A stretch of 38,801 bases of DNA from UBA5794 sp965368815 (GTDB taxonomy: Bacteria; Actinomycetota; Acidimicrobiia; Spongiisociales; UBA5794), in the NCBI GenBank assembly GCA_965368815.1, contig CBDUOH010000012.1, positions 1 to 38,801 on the forward strand. The letters run 5' to 3'. The stretch's first letter is position 1. The number at the start of each line of letters is the position of its first letter. A program made the translations under genes and the position numbers. Under the pieces are notes generated by a model. The model was not told the DNA's origin. It did not search any database and was given only the letters and a program-made list of their open reading frames with translations. Positions 30,450 to 38,785 of the stretch are shown here, one piece after another.

Positions 30450-31330
30450 CGTGGATCGCCCTCGTCAACCCAGCGGCAGGATCCAAGGCCACGACCGTCG
30501 AATACCTCGCGCAGTGCGCCGCCGACCGAGGCGTCGACATCGTGTTCCACCAAACGTCGGACGTGTCCCAGGTGGCGCCGATCATCGAGCGCGCGGTCAC
30601 GAGCGGACACACCCGATTCGTGGCCGTTGGAGGGGATGGCACGCTCCACAGTCTTGTGAACGCCCTTCCTCTTGCTGCGGATTCCGGTCGTTTCACCGTG
30701 GGACTGGTGCCCGGGGGATCGGGAAGCGATCTGGCAAGAATGTTCGGACACACGTCGGATGCGGGACAGGCATTCGATCGACTCGCGTCCCCGGAGCTCT
30801 ACCCGATCGACATCGGCCGGATTCGCTTTGCCGACGGGGCAGTGCGCTACTTCGTCAACGTTGCCGACGTCGGGGTGGCTGCCGCGGCCGTACGCACCGC
30901 CGAGCGGCTGCCACGGTGGCTCGGGCAGTCGAAGTACACCGTCGCCTTCTGGCTGACGCTCGGCAAAGCCATGGTGCCGACCGTCGACGTCTCGGTCGAC
31001 CACCACCGGTTCGAAGGACCGGCGATCAATGTTGTGGTGGCCAACGGGCAGTTCTTCGGGGGCGGGATGAACATCGCGCCCCGGGCGTCGATGGTGGATG
31101 GATTGCTCGATGTACAGGTGTTCTCCGGCAGGAAGCGGCAAGCATTCACCGTCATGCCACGAATCCTGACCGGTTCCCATCTGACCCACAAGGCGGTTCG
31201 ACGCTACGTGGGTGGAACCGTCACGATTGTGTGTGATGCAGATGTCGATGTCGAAGCGGACGGGGAGCTGGTCGGAACGGGACCGGTCACCATCGACGTC
31301 GTTTCCGAGGCGATCCACCTCGTGATCTGA
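30446..31330 (+). CDS. Diacylglycerol/sphingosine kinase-like lipid kinase
   Basis: Soluble DgkB/YegS-type lipid kinase of 294 residues from GTG 30446 (GTGA overlap with helY). The fold is that of NAD kinase. Seen: WIALVNPAAGSK at the N-terminus, the nucleotide loop VAVGGDGTLHSL (~60-70), GLVPGGSGSDLARM (usually GTGNDFAR), and GGGMNIAPRASMVDGLLDV in the C-terminal beta domain. Likely phosphorylates diacylglycerol or another lipid alcohol to recycle membrane lipids. Divergent residues in the GTGN-type loop (GSGS) do not remove catalytic glycines. Confidence 0.9.
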   Translation: MTWIALVNPAAGSKATTVEYLAQCAADRGVDIVFHQTSDVSQVAPIIERAVTSGHTRFVAVGGDGTLHSLVNALPLAADSGRFTVGLVPGGSGSDLARMFGHTSDAGQAFDRLASPELYPIDIGRIRFADGAVRYFVNVADVGVAAAAVRTAERLPRWLGQSKYTVAFWLTLGKAMVPTVDVSVDHHRFEGPAINVVVANGQFFGGGMNIAPRASMVDGLLDVQVFSGRKRQAFTVMPRILTGSHLTHKAVRRYVGGTVTIVCDADVDVEADGELVGTGPVTIDVVSEAIHLVI

Positions 31331-31336
31331 TACACG

Positions 31337-31364
31337 TTGACCTCGCCCCAGAGTTGGGTATGCT
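31337..31364 (+). promoter_or_regulatory. Promoter of the DUF4193-like gene
   Basis: TTGACC (31337-31342), 16-bp spacer, TATGCT (31359-31364). The predicted start lies near 31371, giving a leader of ~23 nt that contains GAGGGG. This is the clearest -35/-10 pair in the window. Confidence 0.65.
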
Positions 31365-31393
31365 CCGCGCCGTCATTCGGAACCGAGGGGTAC

Positions 31394-31831
31394 ATGGCAG
31401 ACGAAACCAAAGACGAGTTCGACGACGACGCATTGGACGACATCGAGGACATTGAGGATCTCGACGAGCTCGAGGACCTCGAGGACGACGACGCGCTCGA
31501 CGATGAGCTCGTCGTGGATGACGACGACGACATCGACGAAGAAGACGAAGTGGATGACGACGACGAGGACGATGAGGACTCGGCCGAGGCGCTCGACGAA
31601 CTCGAAGCAGAAGAGCGTGAAATGCTCACCGAGGATGAGTCCGATGAGACCATCGTCGTGGACGAGGCAGCCGAGATGCGACTGATCAGACGAGCTGAGA
31701 TCGCACTTGAGGACGACAGCGCCGATTCGCCGCATTCGGACGAGTTCGTCTGCTCATCGTGCTTCCTCGTCAAACGCAAGGCGCAGATGGCGAACAAGCG
31801 GAAGAAGATCTGCCTCGACTGCGCAAGCTAG
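31394..31831 (+). CDS. DUF4193-like acidic zinc-ribbon protein
   Basis: 145 residues from ATG 31394, with GAGGGG 4-9 nt upstream. The first ~95 residues are nearly all Asp and Glu with a few Leu, Ile and Val, giving an extremely acidic, probably disordered arm. The last ~35 residues form a compact actinobacterial signature: EFVCSSCFLVKRKAQM, basic NKRKK, then CLDC, a four-Cys zinc ribbon. This C-terminal pattern matches the DUF4193 family, whose function is unknown. Strong expression is suggested by the promoter and ribosome site. The acidic arm is much longer than I expect for the family. Confidence 0.85.
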   Translation: MADETKDEFDDDALDDIEDIEDLDELEDLEDDDALDDELVVDDDDDIDEEDEVDDDDEDDEDSAEALDELEAEEREMLTEDESDETIVVDEAAEMRLIRRAEIALEDDSADSPHSDEFVCSSCFLVKRKAQMANKRKKICLDCAS

Positions 31832-31870
31832 GGCCTCAAGCCGTCCGCCGGGGACGCCGATGCTGAACGT

Positions 31871-32602
31871 ATGCAACACTTTGGTATGAGCGTCCTCGTC
31901 ATCGTCCCGACGTACAACGAGTCGGAGAACATCTCCCGGATCGCATCCGCCGTACGCGAACGCGGGTATGCCCTCCTGATCGTCGATGACGCCTCCCCGG
32001 ACGGAACCGGAGCGATGGCTGATGAACTCGCAAGCCACGACGACCAGATCCATGTGCTGCACCGAGCGAGGAAGGAAGGTCTTGGACCCGCATATGCCGC
32101 CGGTTTCGCTCGGGCTCTCGAACTTGGCGCAGAGATCATCTGTGAGATGGACGCAGACTTCTCGCACGACCCCGGCGACCTTCCCAGACTCGTGGCGGCC
32201 ATCGAATCGGGAGCCGATCTCGCCATCGGATCCCGTTATGTACCCGGAGGGGGTACCGAAGGCTGGCCGTGGCCGCGACGACTCATCTCACGCGCCGGGA
32301 ACAGGTACGCGTCGCTGCTCCTCGGTATCAGGACGAAGGACGCGACGGCCGGATTCCGGGCGTTCAGGGACACCACGATCAGGAAGCTCGACCCCGGGTC
32401 ATGCCAGGCGTCGGGCTACGGGTTCCAGATCGAGATGGCATGGCGCGCCGAAGGTGCCGGACTCGAGGTCGTTGAGGTCCCGATCACGTTCAGGGATCGA
32501 ACACTCGGTACTTCGAAGATGGACCGTTCGATAGCGATCGAAGCCATGTGGCTCGTGACACGGTGGGGCCTCGCCAGGCGATTCGGTTCCGAGTCCGGCT
32601 AG
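31871..32602 (+). CDS. GT2 polyprenol-phosphate mannosyltransferase-like protein
   Basis: Dolichol/polyprenol-phosphate mannose synthase-like glycosyltransferase that loads mannose from GDP-mannose on a lipid carrier. 243 residues from ATG 31871. GT-A fold: VIVPTYNESENI, VDDASPDGTG (Asp39/Asp40), metal-binding DAD in CEMDADFSHDP (~94-96), AIGSRYVPGG, then the acceptor-site region SGYGFQIEMAWR. No C-terminal membrane domain, so it is the soluble form. ATG 31886, five codons later (MSVLVIV), matches the typical N-terminus equally well; neither has a clear ribosome site. Likely feeds glycolipid or glycoprotein synthesis. Confidence 0.9.
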   Translation: MQHFGMSVLVIVPTYNESENISRIASAVRERGYALLIVDDASPDGTGAMADELASHDDQIHVLHRARKEGLGPAYAAGFARALELGAEIICEMDADFSHDPGDLPRLVAAIESGADLAIGSRYVPGGGTEGWPWPRRLISRAGNRYASLLLGIRTKDATAGFRAFRDTTIRKLDPGSCQASGYGFQIEMAWRAEGAGLEVVEVPITFRDRTLGTSKMDRSIAIEAMWLVTRWGLARRFGSESG

Positions 32603-32617
32603 ACGAACGTCGCGGGT

Positions 32618-32623
32618 TACGCT
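32618..32623 (+). promoter_or_regulatory. -10-like TACGCT of the GNAT gene
   Basis: TACGCT ends 6 nt before ATG 32630, with no Shine-Dalgarno: the leaderless pattern again. Confidence 0.45.
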
Positions 32624-32629
32624 CGCCGC

Positions 32630-33115
32630 ATGGAGATATCGGTCCGCAAGGCAACATCAGACGACGTCGCGACCATTGTGGCCCTGTACCGCGATGCCGA
32701 AGCGGAACAGACCGCGAAGAAGCCGATCTTCGCCCTGACCGACGCACTCGACGAATCCTTCGAGGACTCGATCATCGAAGCGATGGACGCCCCTGACTCA
32801 TGGGTACACGTAGGACTCATCGACGGTGTCGTGGTCGGCTTCATCTGGGCGACGCTCGAGAACATGTTGCGCAGGGCGGGCGGATCCAAGATCGGGTTCA
32901 TACGATTGGTCTACACCGACCCACCAGCACGCGGCGTCGGGGTGGGGCATCAGATGCTCGAGGTCGTCATGGAGGACCTTCGGAAACGCGGAGTGCGCCA
33001 TTTCGATGCCATCGCGGGCCCCGGCCAACGTGACACGAAGAACTTCTTCGAGGGACACGAGTTCGCTGCCCGCAGCCTGATCATGCATCATGAGGACCCC
33101 GGAGTCGACACATGA
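32630..33115 (+). CDS. GNAT-family N-acetyltransferase
   Basis: 161 residues from ATG 32630. N-terminal ISVRKATSDDVATIVALYRDAE is the usual GNAT beta1-alpha1, followed by WVHVGLIDGVVVGFIWATLE (beta3-beta4), then RLVYTDPPARGVGVGHQMLE, where the acetyl-CoA loop reads ARGVGVGHQM in place of the common R/QxxGxG/A pattern, and the C-terminal FFEGHEFAA, the usual glycine-containing late-strand motif. The acceptor cannot be told. Start of a chain of overlapping genes: the M20 peptidase ATG overlaps its stop (ATGA). Confidence 0.86.
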   Translation: MEISVRKATSDDVATIVALYRDAEAEQTAKKPIFALTDALDESFEDSIIEAMDAPDSWVHVGLIDGVVVGFIWATLENMLRRAGGSKIGFIRLVYTDPPARGVGVGHQMLEVVMEDLRKRGVRHFDAIAGPGQRDTKNFFEGHEFAARSLIMHHEDPGVDT

Positions 33116-34479
33116 CGGCAACGTTCGCAGCCGACGACGCGCTCGAACTCATGGTCGAGCTGATCCAGAATGCCTGCGTGAACACCGGTGAGCCGACTTC
33201 CGGTGGCGAGATCCGCTCCGTGCGCACGCTCCAACGGTTCCTCGGCGCCGAGGGAACTGTGATAGAGCCGCTACCGGGACGGGCATCGGTCGTGTACCGA
33301 CACAAGGGAGCCGACCCGGAGGCTCCGGTGCTTCTGCTGATACCGCACCTCGATGTCGTCCCGGCACAGGCTGCGCAGTGGACCTACGACCCTTTCGGCG
33401 GAGTGCGGGCGGACGGGTTCGTGTGGGGCCGCGGCGCCGTGGACATGCTCAATGTGACCGCGGCGATGACGGTCGTGTTCAAGGGCTTGGTCGATGGATC
33501 CCTCCCGCAACCCGCAGGGGACGTGATCCTTGCTGCCGTCGCGGACGAGGAAGCGGGCGGAACGTGGGGAGCTGCAGAACTCGTCGCCAATCACTGGGAC
33601 CTCGTGGCATGTGACTACGTCCTGACCGAAGTGGCCGGACCCACCATCGGTGCTGAGGGCGCGACAGTGATCCCGGTCACCGTCGCGGAGAAGGGTCCTG
33701 CGTGGCGTTCTCTCGTTGCGACGGGTGTCGCCGGACACGGCAGCCAACCCTTCCGCCGCGACAACGCCGTCGTCACCGTATCGGAGGTCGTCAGCCGGAT
33801 CGGGATGCATGACCAACCCGTGTTGGTCACCGACGAATGGCGAGCATGTGTTCCCCATCTGCCGGTTCCAGCGCACATCCGTGAGGCGCTCCTCGACGCC
33901 GATCGCGTCGACGCAGCGATCGAAGAAGTCGCAGCCCAGGACGAGGTTCTCGCTCGATGGATCCACGCATGTACGCATCTCACATTCTCGCCGAACGTGA
34001 TTCGTGGTGGCACGAAGACCAACGTGGTGCCGGACGGGGCAGGAGCCGACATCGACATCCGCCTCCTTCCCGGTCAGGACGCCGATGACATCACGGATCA
34101 TCTCCGCAAGGTCCTGGGGCCGGACCTGTTCGACCGCATCGAACTGACGCCTGTCCTCGAGATGGCGGCAAACGGGTCGCGTCCGGAGGGTCCGCTGTGG
34201 GAGGCGATCGCCGACGCATCCGAAATCCACACGGGTACCCGGACGCTCGCTGCGACCCTCACGCCCGTGACAACGGATGCACGGTTCTTCAGGGAGCGGG
34301 GCATCCCTGCCTACGGTGTCGGACTCTTCGATGATGCAATCACATTCCCAGAGATGCTCGGCATGTTCCACGGTGCCGATGAGCGGATCTCGGAGTCGAG
34401 CGTCATCGCAACGACGGAGTTCCTGGCAACCGTGATCGAGCGGTTTTCACAACGCGTCGGAGCTGCCTCAGATGGCTGA
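33112..34479 (+). CDS. M20-family zinc peptidase/deacylase
   Basis: Dizinc amidohydrolase-type enzyme of the ArgE/DapE/carboxypeptidase G2 family; cleaves a peptide or N-acyl amino acid. 455 residues from ATG 33112. Metal and catalytic residues are in place: His79 and Asp81 in IPHLDVVP, the bridging Asp111 in WGRGAVDML, Glu146-Glu147 in VADEEAGG, and a distal His in the C-terminal segment FHGADERIS. The dimerisation lid domain is ~190-330. The substrate is unresolved; neighbours give no clear pathway. Translation is coupled to the GNAT gene, and the following HAD gene starts within its 3' end. Confidence 0.9.
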   Translation: MTATFAADDALELMVELIQNACVNTGEPTSGGEIRSVRTLQRFLGAEGTVIEPLPGRASVVYRHKGADPEAPVLLLIPHLDVVPAQAAQWTYDPFGGVRADGFVWGRGAVDMLNVTAAMTVVFKGLVDGSLPQPAGDVILAAVADEEAGGTWGAAELVANHWDLVACDYVLTEVAGPTIGAEGATVIPVTVAEKGPAWRSLVATGVAGHGSQPFRRDNAVVTVSEVVSRIGMHDQPVLVTDEWRACVPHLPVPAHIREALLDADRVDAAIEEVAAQDEVLARWIHACTHLTFSPNVIRGGTKTNVVPDGAGADIDIRLLPGQDADDITDHLRKVLGPDLFDRIELTPVLEMAANGSRPEGPLWEAIADASEIHTGTRTLAATLTPVTTDARFFRERGIPAYGVGLFDDAITFPEMLGMFHGADERISESSVIATTEFLATVIERFSQRVGAASDG

Positions 34480-35278
34480 CTCCAGCATTCGAGGCACCAT
34501 CATCTTCGATCTCGATGGAGTCGTGTACCGGGGCGAGCATGAGATTCCCGGCGCGGGTGTCGCGCTCGGGGAGCTGGCGTCGGACGGCTGGCATGTGCTG
34601 TTTGCGACCAACAACTCGTCAAAGACCCCGAAGGTGGTTGCGCAAGGGATCACAGCTCGGACCGGATTCGAGGTCGATCCTCACTGGGTCGTGACGAGCG
34701 GCATGGCCGCCGCACGGCACATGCGAGGTCGTTTCGCTTCTGCATACGTGCTTGGGCTGGACGGCATATCCGACGAAGTGCGTGGCGTCGGCATCGAGGT
34801 CCGAGACACCTCCGACGTTGATTCGGTGGTCGTCGGCATCCGGTTCGACATGACCTACGACCATGTCGCGATTGCGTCGGAAGCGGTGCGCAATGGTGCT
34901 GCGTTCATTGCCACCAACACGGATGCCACGTACCCCACCGCGCACGGATTGGCTCCTGGCGCAGGAGCCGTGGTGGCGGCGGTCGCCATCGCGTCCGGCC
35001 ACGAGCCCACGATCTGTGGCAAGCCGCACGCGCCGATGGGTGCGCTCGTCTCTGAGTTGGCGCGCGGTGACGAGATCTGGATGGTCGGGGATCGGCTCGA
35101 AACCGACATACTGCTCGCCAAGAACCAGAAATGGCGGTCCATACTCACCCTGTCGGGTGTCACGACATCGCGCGATGAAGTGCCGGCCGGACTTGCTCCG
35201 GACCACGTCGTGGAATCGATCATCGAAGTCCCGGCGCTCGTCGGGGGACCCGGGAAGCCGAACCTGTCGTCGCCATGA
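34472..35278 (+). CDS. HAD-superfamily IIA (NagD-like) phosphatase
   Basis: 268 residues from ATG 34472 (8-nt overlap with the peptidase gene). HAD motif I IIFDLDGVVYRG has the nucleophile Asp13 and acid Asp15. Motif II is FATNNSSK, motif III Lys is in CGKPHAPM, and motif IV is MVGDRLETDILLAK. A C2-type cap lies between (~85-185). Such enzymes dephosphorylate sugar or nucleotide phosphates such as UMP, 4-nitrophenyl phosphate or phosphoglycolate. In mycobacteria the orthologue (Rv1692) also precedes tlyA, ppnK and recN, which supports the placement. Confidence 0.92.
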   Translation: MADSSIRGTIIFDLDGVVYRGEHEIPGAGVALGELASDGWHVLFATNNSSKTPKVVAQGITARTGFEVDPHWVVTSGMAAARHMRGRFASAYVLGLDGISDEVRGVGIEVRDTSDVDSVVVGIRFDMTYDHVAIASEAVRNGAAFIATNTDATYPTAHGLAPGAGAVVAAVAIASGHEPTICGKPHAPMGALVSELARGDEIWMVGDRLETDILLAKNQKWRSILTLSGVTTSRDEVPAGLAPDHVVESIIEVPALVGGPGKPNLSSP

Positions 35279-35466
35279 GCAATAATGAACCCATGACCGA
35301 CGATTCCACACCCCAGGTACCAGAGCCCGAACTTGACGCTCTTGAGGCGCAGCTCGGCGCCGCCGATCCAGCCGACGCACCAGCGACGGCCGAAGCCATC
35401 GCAGACTTGCTCGGGGATCAGCTCGACACCGTCGGGGATGACGCGCCGGGCATGGAGTCCCCCTGA
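35275..35466 (+). CDS. Short acidic protein before tlyA
   Basis: 63 residues from ATG 35275, which overlaps the HAD stop (ATGA); ATG 35293 is a shorter alternative. It is rich in Ala, Asp, Glu and Pro with no Cys or basic cluster, and its middle (DALEAQLGAADPADAPATAEAIADLLGDQLD) could be a helix pair. Mycobacteria keep a similarly short hypothetical gene (Rv1693) between the HAD phosphatase and tlyA, so position rather than sequence supports it as real. Function unknown. Confidence 0.6.
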   Translation: MSNNEPMTDDSTPQVPEPELDALEAQLGAADPADAPATAEAIADLLGDQLDTVGDDAPGMESP

Positions 35467-35518
35467 TCCGCTCGCAGGTGGGACCCGCATCGCGAACGGT
35501 CGGACTGGAGGGTTCGGT

Positions 35519-36313
35519 ATGGGCGTGACCAGACGACGACTCGACGTCGAGCTTGTCCGCCGAAAGCTCGTCTCGTCTCGTTCGGAAGCTCAGCGAGCCA
35601 TTGACGCGGGCTTGGTCCGCGTCGGGTCCATGACGACCCCCAAGGCGTCAACGATGGTTTCACCCGACGACTCGCTGCATCTCGTGCAGTCCCCGGAACC
35701 GTTCGTCAGCCGAGCGGGACGGAAACTTGCGGCAGCACTCGAAACATTCGCCGTCGACCCGGCCGGCAAACGGGCCATTGACGTCGGCGCCTCCACCGGC
35801 GGATTCACCGACTGCCTCCTCCAACGGGGCGCAGCCTCGGTGATGGCCGTCGATGTCGGGTACGGGCAGATGAGCTGGTCCATCCGCAACGATCCGAGGG
35901 TGAGTGTTGTTGAACGCACCAACATCCGCACAGCTGACCCAGCCGAACTCGGAGCACCATTCGATCTCGTCGTGGGTGACCTGTCGTTCATATCCCTTGC
36001 GATGATCGCCGAACAGCTCACACGGCTCGGGACACACGGCTCGGACTGGGTCCTGCTCGTCAAACCCCAGTTCGAAGCCGGGCGACAAGGTGTGGGTAAG
36101 GGCGGGATTGTCCGTGATCGTGAGGTACGCATCGGTACCATCCATCAGGTGGTCGATGCATTCGGGACCCACGGACTCTTTCTCCACGGTGTAACCACGT
36201 CGCCGATAACCGGGACGACAGGCAACATCGAATATCTTGCGTGGTTCCGGACCGAAACACCGACAACAATCCCTGACGAACTGATCGAGGCGATAGAGGA
36301 GGCGACACCGTGA
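35519..36313 (+). CDS. tlyA: TlyA-family rRNA 2'-O-methyltransferase
   Basis: Methylates the ribose of rRNA cytidines (C1409 in 16S and C1920 in 23S in mycobacteria); loss gives capreomycin resistance there. 264 residues from ATG 35519, with GGAGGG 6 nt upstream. An N-terminal S4 RNA-binding domain (~5-60, RRRLDVELVRRKLVSSRSEAQRAI) joins an FtsJ-like methyltransferase: SRAGRKLAAALETF (~64-77), motif I AIDVGASTGGFTDCLLQ (~87-102), DLVVGDLSFISL and LLVKPQFEAG with the catalytic Lys and Glu. GTG 35525 is a minor alternative. nadK overlaps its stop. Confidence 0.94.
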   Translation: MGVTRRRLDVELVRRKLVSSRSEAQRAIDAGLVRVGSMTTPKASTMVSPDDSLHLVQSPEPFVSRAGRKLAAALETFAVDPAGKRAIDVGASTGGFTDCLLQRGAASVMAVDVGYGQMSWSIRNDPRVSVVERTNIRTADPAELGAPFDLVVGDLSFISLAMIAEQLTRLGTHGSDWVLLVKPQFEAGRQGVGKGGIVRDREVRIGTIHQVVDAFGTHGLFLHGVTTSPITGTTGNIEYLAWFRTETPTTIPDELIEAIEEATP

Positions 36314-37092
36314 ACCGGATATTGACGGTTGTGCGCGGGAATCGACCGCTCGCCGCCACGGTCGCGCAGGAATTCATGGCAGCCGCAGCAGCTGCGGGGC
36401 TCGAAGTCGGGCCAGCCGTGACAGCTCCCGACGTCGTGGTGGCGATCGGAGGCGACGGAACGATGCTCGGAGCTGCGGCTACGGCGTTGCGCGAGAACGT
36501 GCCCGTTTGCGGTGTCAACGTCGGACGGGTCGGCTATCTCGCCGAGTTCGAACCGTCCGAGATCGATGATCTGGTCAATGCGCTCAAGCATGACACCTTT
36601 ACCATCCATCATCGCGGCACGGTGGGTGTGACCCTCGGTGACCGGACATTCAACGCGGTGAACGATGTCGTCGTCGAAAAGTCGGTGTCGCAGCGGATCA
36701 TCGAGATCGCGGTGACCATCGACGGAGAACCGCTTGCGACCTATCGGGCCGATGGCGTGATCGTAGCGAGCGCCAACGGGTCAACCGCGTACAGCCTATC
36801 TGCAGGCGGTCCGATCCTGGCTCCGGACCTCGATGCCATGGTGCTGACACCCGTGGCTCCCCACAGTCTGCTGTCACGGGCCATCGTGCTCCAACCGGAC
36901 TCCGTCATCCGGATCTCCGCAATCGGTGACAGGCCGGCAACGCTCAACGTCGATGGCCGCGAGAAGGCCGAGATCGAGACGAACGTACCCGTCGTGGTCA
37001 CACGCGGGCCTGCAACCGTGCAGTTTCTCAGTCTCGGGCGACATCCGTTCCCCGCGGCAGTCCGGGAACAGTTCGGATTGGATCATGCTTGA
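36310..37092 (+). CDS. nadK: NAD kinase
   Basis: Phosphorylates NAD to NADP with ATP or polyphosphate. 260 residues from GTG 36310 (GTGA overlap with tlyA). Nucleotide motif AIGGDGTMLGAA (~46-57), then GRVGYLAEF, the NDVVVEK stretch, DGVIVASANGSTAYSLSAGGPI and the C-terminal VLQPDSVIRI region. It is a little shorter at the N-terminus than mycobacterial PpnK, but all catalytic residues are seen. It overlaps recN at the 3' end (ATGCTTGA). Confidence 0.95.
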   Translation: MNRILTVVRGNRPLAATVAQEFMAAAAAAGLEVGPAVTAPDVVVAIGGDGTMLGAAATALRENVPVCGVNVGRVGYLAEFEPSEIDDLVNALKHDTFTIHHRGTVGVTLGDRTFNAVNDVVVEKSVSQRIIEIAVTIDGEPLATYRADGVIVASANGSTAYSLSAGGPILAPDLDAMVLTPVAPHSLLSRAIVLQPDSVIRISAIGDRPATLNVDGREKAEIETNVPVVVTRGPATVQFLSLGRHPFPAAVREQFGLDHA

Positions 37093-38692
37093 AGAAATCA
37101 CTGTTGCAAACCTCGGGTTGATCGAAGCCGCGGATATCGAATTCCGCGAAGGATTGACCGTCGTCACCGGAGAGACGGGCGCAGGCAAGACCCTGATGCT
37201 CGGAGCTCTGCGGCTGCTGCGCGGCGAGACCGCTTCCAAGGACGTCATCGGCCCACACGCCGACGCCGCCGATGTATCAGCGATGGTCACGATCGACGGC
37301 GCGGACGTCATCCTCAGGCGAGTGGTCACCGCCGCCAAGTCCAAGGCGTACATCGACGGCCAACTCACACCTGCTCGCGGATTGGCGACGTTGCTGGGTG
37401 ATCACGTGGCCATCGTGGGCCAGCACGATCAACACACCATCACATCGTCGACGGGTGTCAGGAAGCTCGTCGACCAGATGCTCGACGACGAAGGGCGCCG
37501 GTCGCGTGACGCATTCTCCGCTGCATGGACCAACCATCGCTCGGTGCTCGAACAAGCCGAGGCGCTCGGAGGTGATCTGCGTTCGCTTGAACGAGAGGTG
37601 GAGATGCTTCGGTTCCAGGTCGAGGAGATCGATGCTGCAGGGTTCGTTTCGGGTGACGAGGAAGATCTGCGCTCGATCGCCAAGAGGCTCAGGTCCGCAG
37701 AGGAGTTGGCATCCGAACTCGACGCGGCGATCTCGGCTCTCTCCGACGACGGCATCGGCTCCCAGCTCGACGACGCGGTCCGGGCTGTCGAAAAGGCATC
37801 ACGCATCGACCCGGGATTGGACGACACCGCCAACCAGGTTTCAGAGATCGCCTCGCTCGTCAACGAGCTCCTCACCGACCTGTCCCGCTACGCGGCGGAC
37901 GTGTCATCCGATGACACCGACCTCGGGATGGTTGAGCAGCGCCTCGCCGTGTTGGGAGACCTCAAGCGGAAATACGGGGACACCATCGACGACATTGCGG
38001 TGTTCCGCAAGGACGCCTCCGAAAAGATCGACCAACTCACAGCCACGCTCGCGAGCGCCGCCGACATCGACGAACGACTCGATGCTTCCAAGACACAGGT
38101 TGCCGAGGCTGGTGCGGCCCTGCGTGCGAGCCGAACCACGGCGGCAGAGACTCTCGCCGCATCCGCTCAGGAGCATCTCAAGGATCTCGGATTCTCGGAT
38201 CCAACGCTTTCGATCGAGGTCGTAGCTCACGAACCCCGACACACCGGGTGCGACGCCATCACGCTGCTGTTCGCTTCTGATTCCGGCCTGACGCCCCAGC
38301 CAGCAGCACAGGTCGCGTCCGGCGGTGAATTGAGTCGACTCGTCCTCGCCCTCACCCTGGCCGCCGGCGGCGCCGAATCAGCCATCGTCGCTTTCGACGA
38401 GATCGATTCAGGGATCGGTGGTTCCACAGCCCTGGCCATGGGGGAGAAGTTGGCAGCCCTTGCGCAGGGGAGGCAGGTTGTGTGCGTGACCCATCTACCG
38501 CAGGTCGCAGCCTACGGGTCGACACACCTCGTCGTATCGAGGAATGGAACCAAGACCACGGTGGCCGAGGTGTCACGCAAGGATCGGGTCGTTGAGATCT
38601 CGCGGATGTTGGCGGGAATGGGAGATTCGGACACCGGTCAGAAGCACGCACACGAACTGCTCGAAAGAGCAGGGCAGTCCCAATCCGACTGA
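37085..38692 (+). CDS. recN: DNA repair ATPase RecN
   Basis: SMC-like ATPase that helps join broken DNA ends. 535 residues from ATG 37085, the start inside nadK. Walker A GETGAGKT at 29-36. The Q-loop and GQHDQH motif lie near 115-120, followed by a long antiparallel coiled coil (~150-380, with breaks). The second ATPase half has the signature VASGGELSRLVLAL, Walker B IVAFDEIDSGIGG and the switch His in VCVTHLPQVAAYG. The last residues are Gln/Ser-rich. The frame reaching back to 36926 overlaps nadK and is not used. Last gene of the HAD-tlyA-nadK-recN chain. Confidence 0.95.
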   Translation: MLEEITVANLGLIEAADIEFREGLTVVTGETGAGKTLMLGALRLLRGETASKDVIGPHADAADVSAMVTIDGADVILRRVVTAAKSKAYIDGQLTPARGLATLLGDHVAIVGQHDQHTITSSTGVRKLVDQMLDDEGRRSRDAFSAAWTNHRSVLEQAEALGGDLRSLEREVEMLRFQVEEIDAAGFVSGDEEDLRSIAKRLRSAEELASELDAAISALSDDGIGSQLDDAVRAVEKASRIDPGLDDTANQVSEIASLVNELLTDLSRYAADVSSDDTDLGMVEQRLAVLGDLKRKYGDTIDDIAVFRKDASEKIDQLTATLASAADIDERLDASKTQVAEAGAALRASRTTAAETLAASAQEHLKDLGFSDPTLSIEVVAHEPRHTGCDAITLLFASDSGLTPQPAAQVASGGELSRLVLALTLAAGGAESAIVAFDEIDSGIGGSTALAMGEKLAALAQGRQVVCVTHLPQVAAYGSTHLVVSRNGTKTTVAEVSRKDRVVEISRMLAGMGDSDTGQKHAHELLERAGQSQSD

Positions 38693-38732
38693 CACGCACG
38701 GCCAAGGTCCTGAGCAGCCGATGAGGGTGCGC

Positions 38733-38759
38733 TTGACTCTCGCAGCCTGCTGGTACACT
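38733..38759 (+). promoter_or_regulatory. Promoter of pyrG
   Basis: TTGACT (38733-38738), 15-bp spacer, TACACT (38754-38759). The spacing is slightly short; reading the -35 as CTTGAC gives 16 bp. The predicted start is near 38766, leaving a leader of ~20 nt with a strong Shine-Dalgarno. Confidence 0.5.
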
Positions 38760-38785
38760 CCGGTCTTCCGAGTCGGAGGAACGGT

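Noticed and set aside
31373..31735. 120-codon minus-strand frame rich in Val and Leu, resembling a membrane protein
   Set aside because: It is the complement of the GAC/GAG-rich acidic arm of the DUF4193-like gene, which forces hydrophobic codons on the other strand.
38758..38780. Hairpin CTCCG/CGGAG that could hide the pyrG ribosome site
   Set aside because: Its left arm lies at or before the predicted transcription start (~38766), so it would not be in the mRNA.
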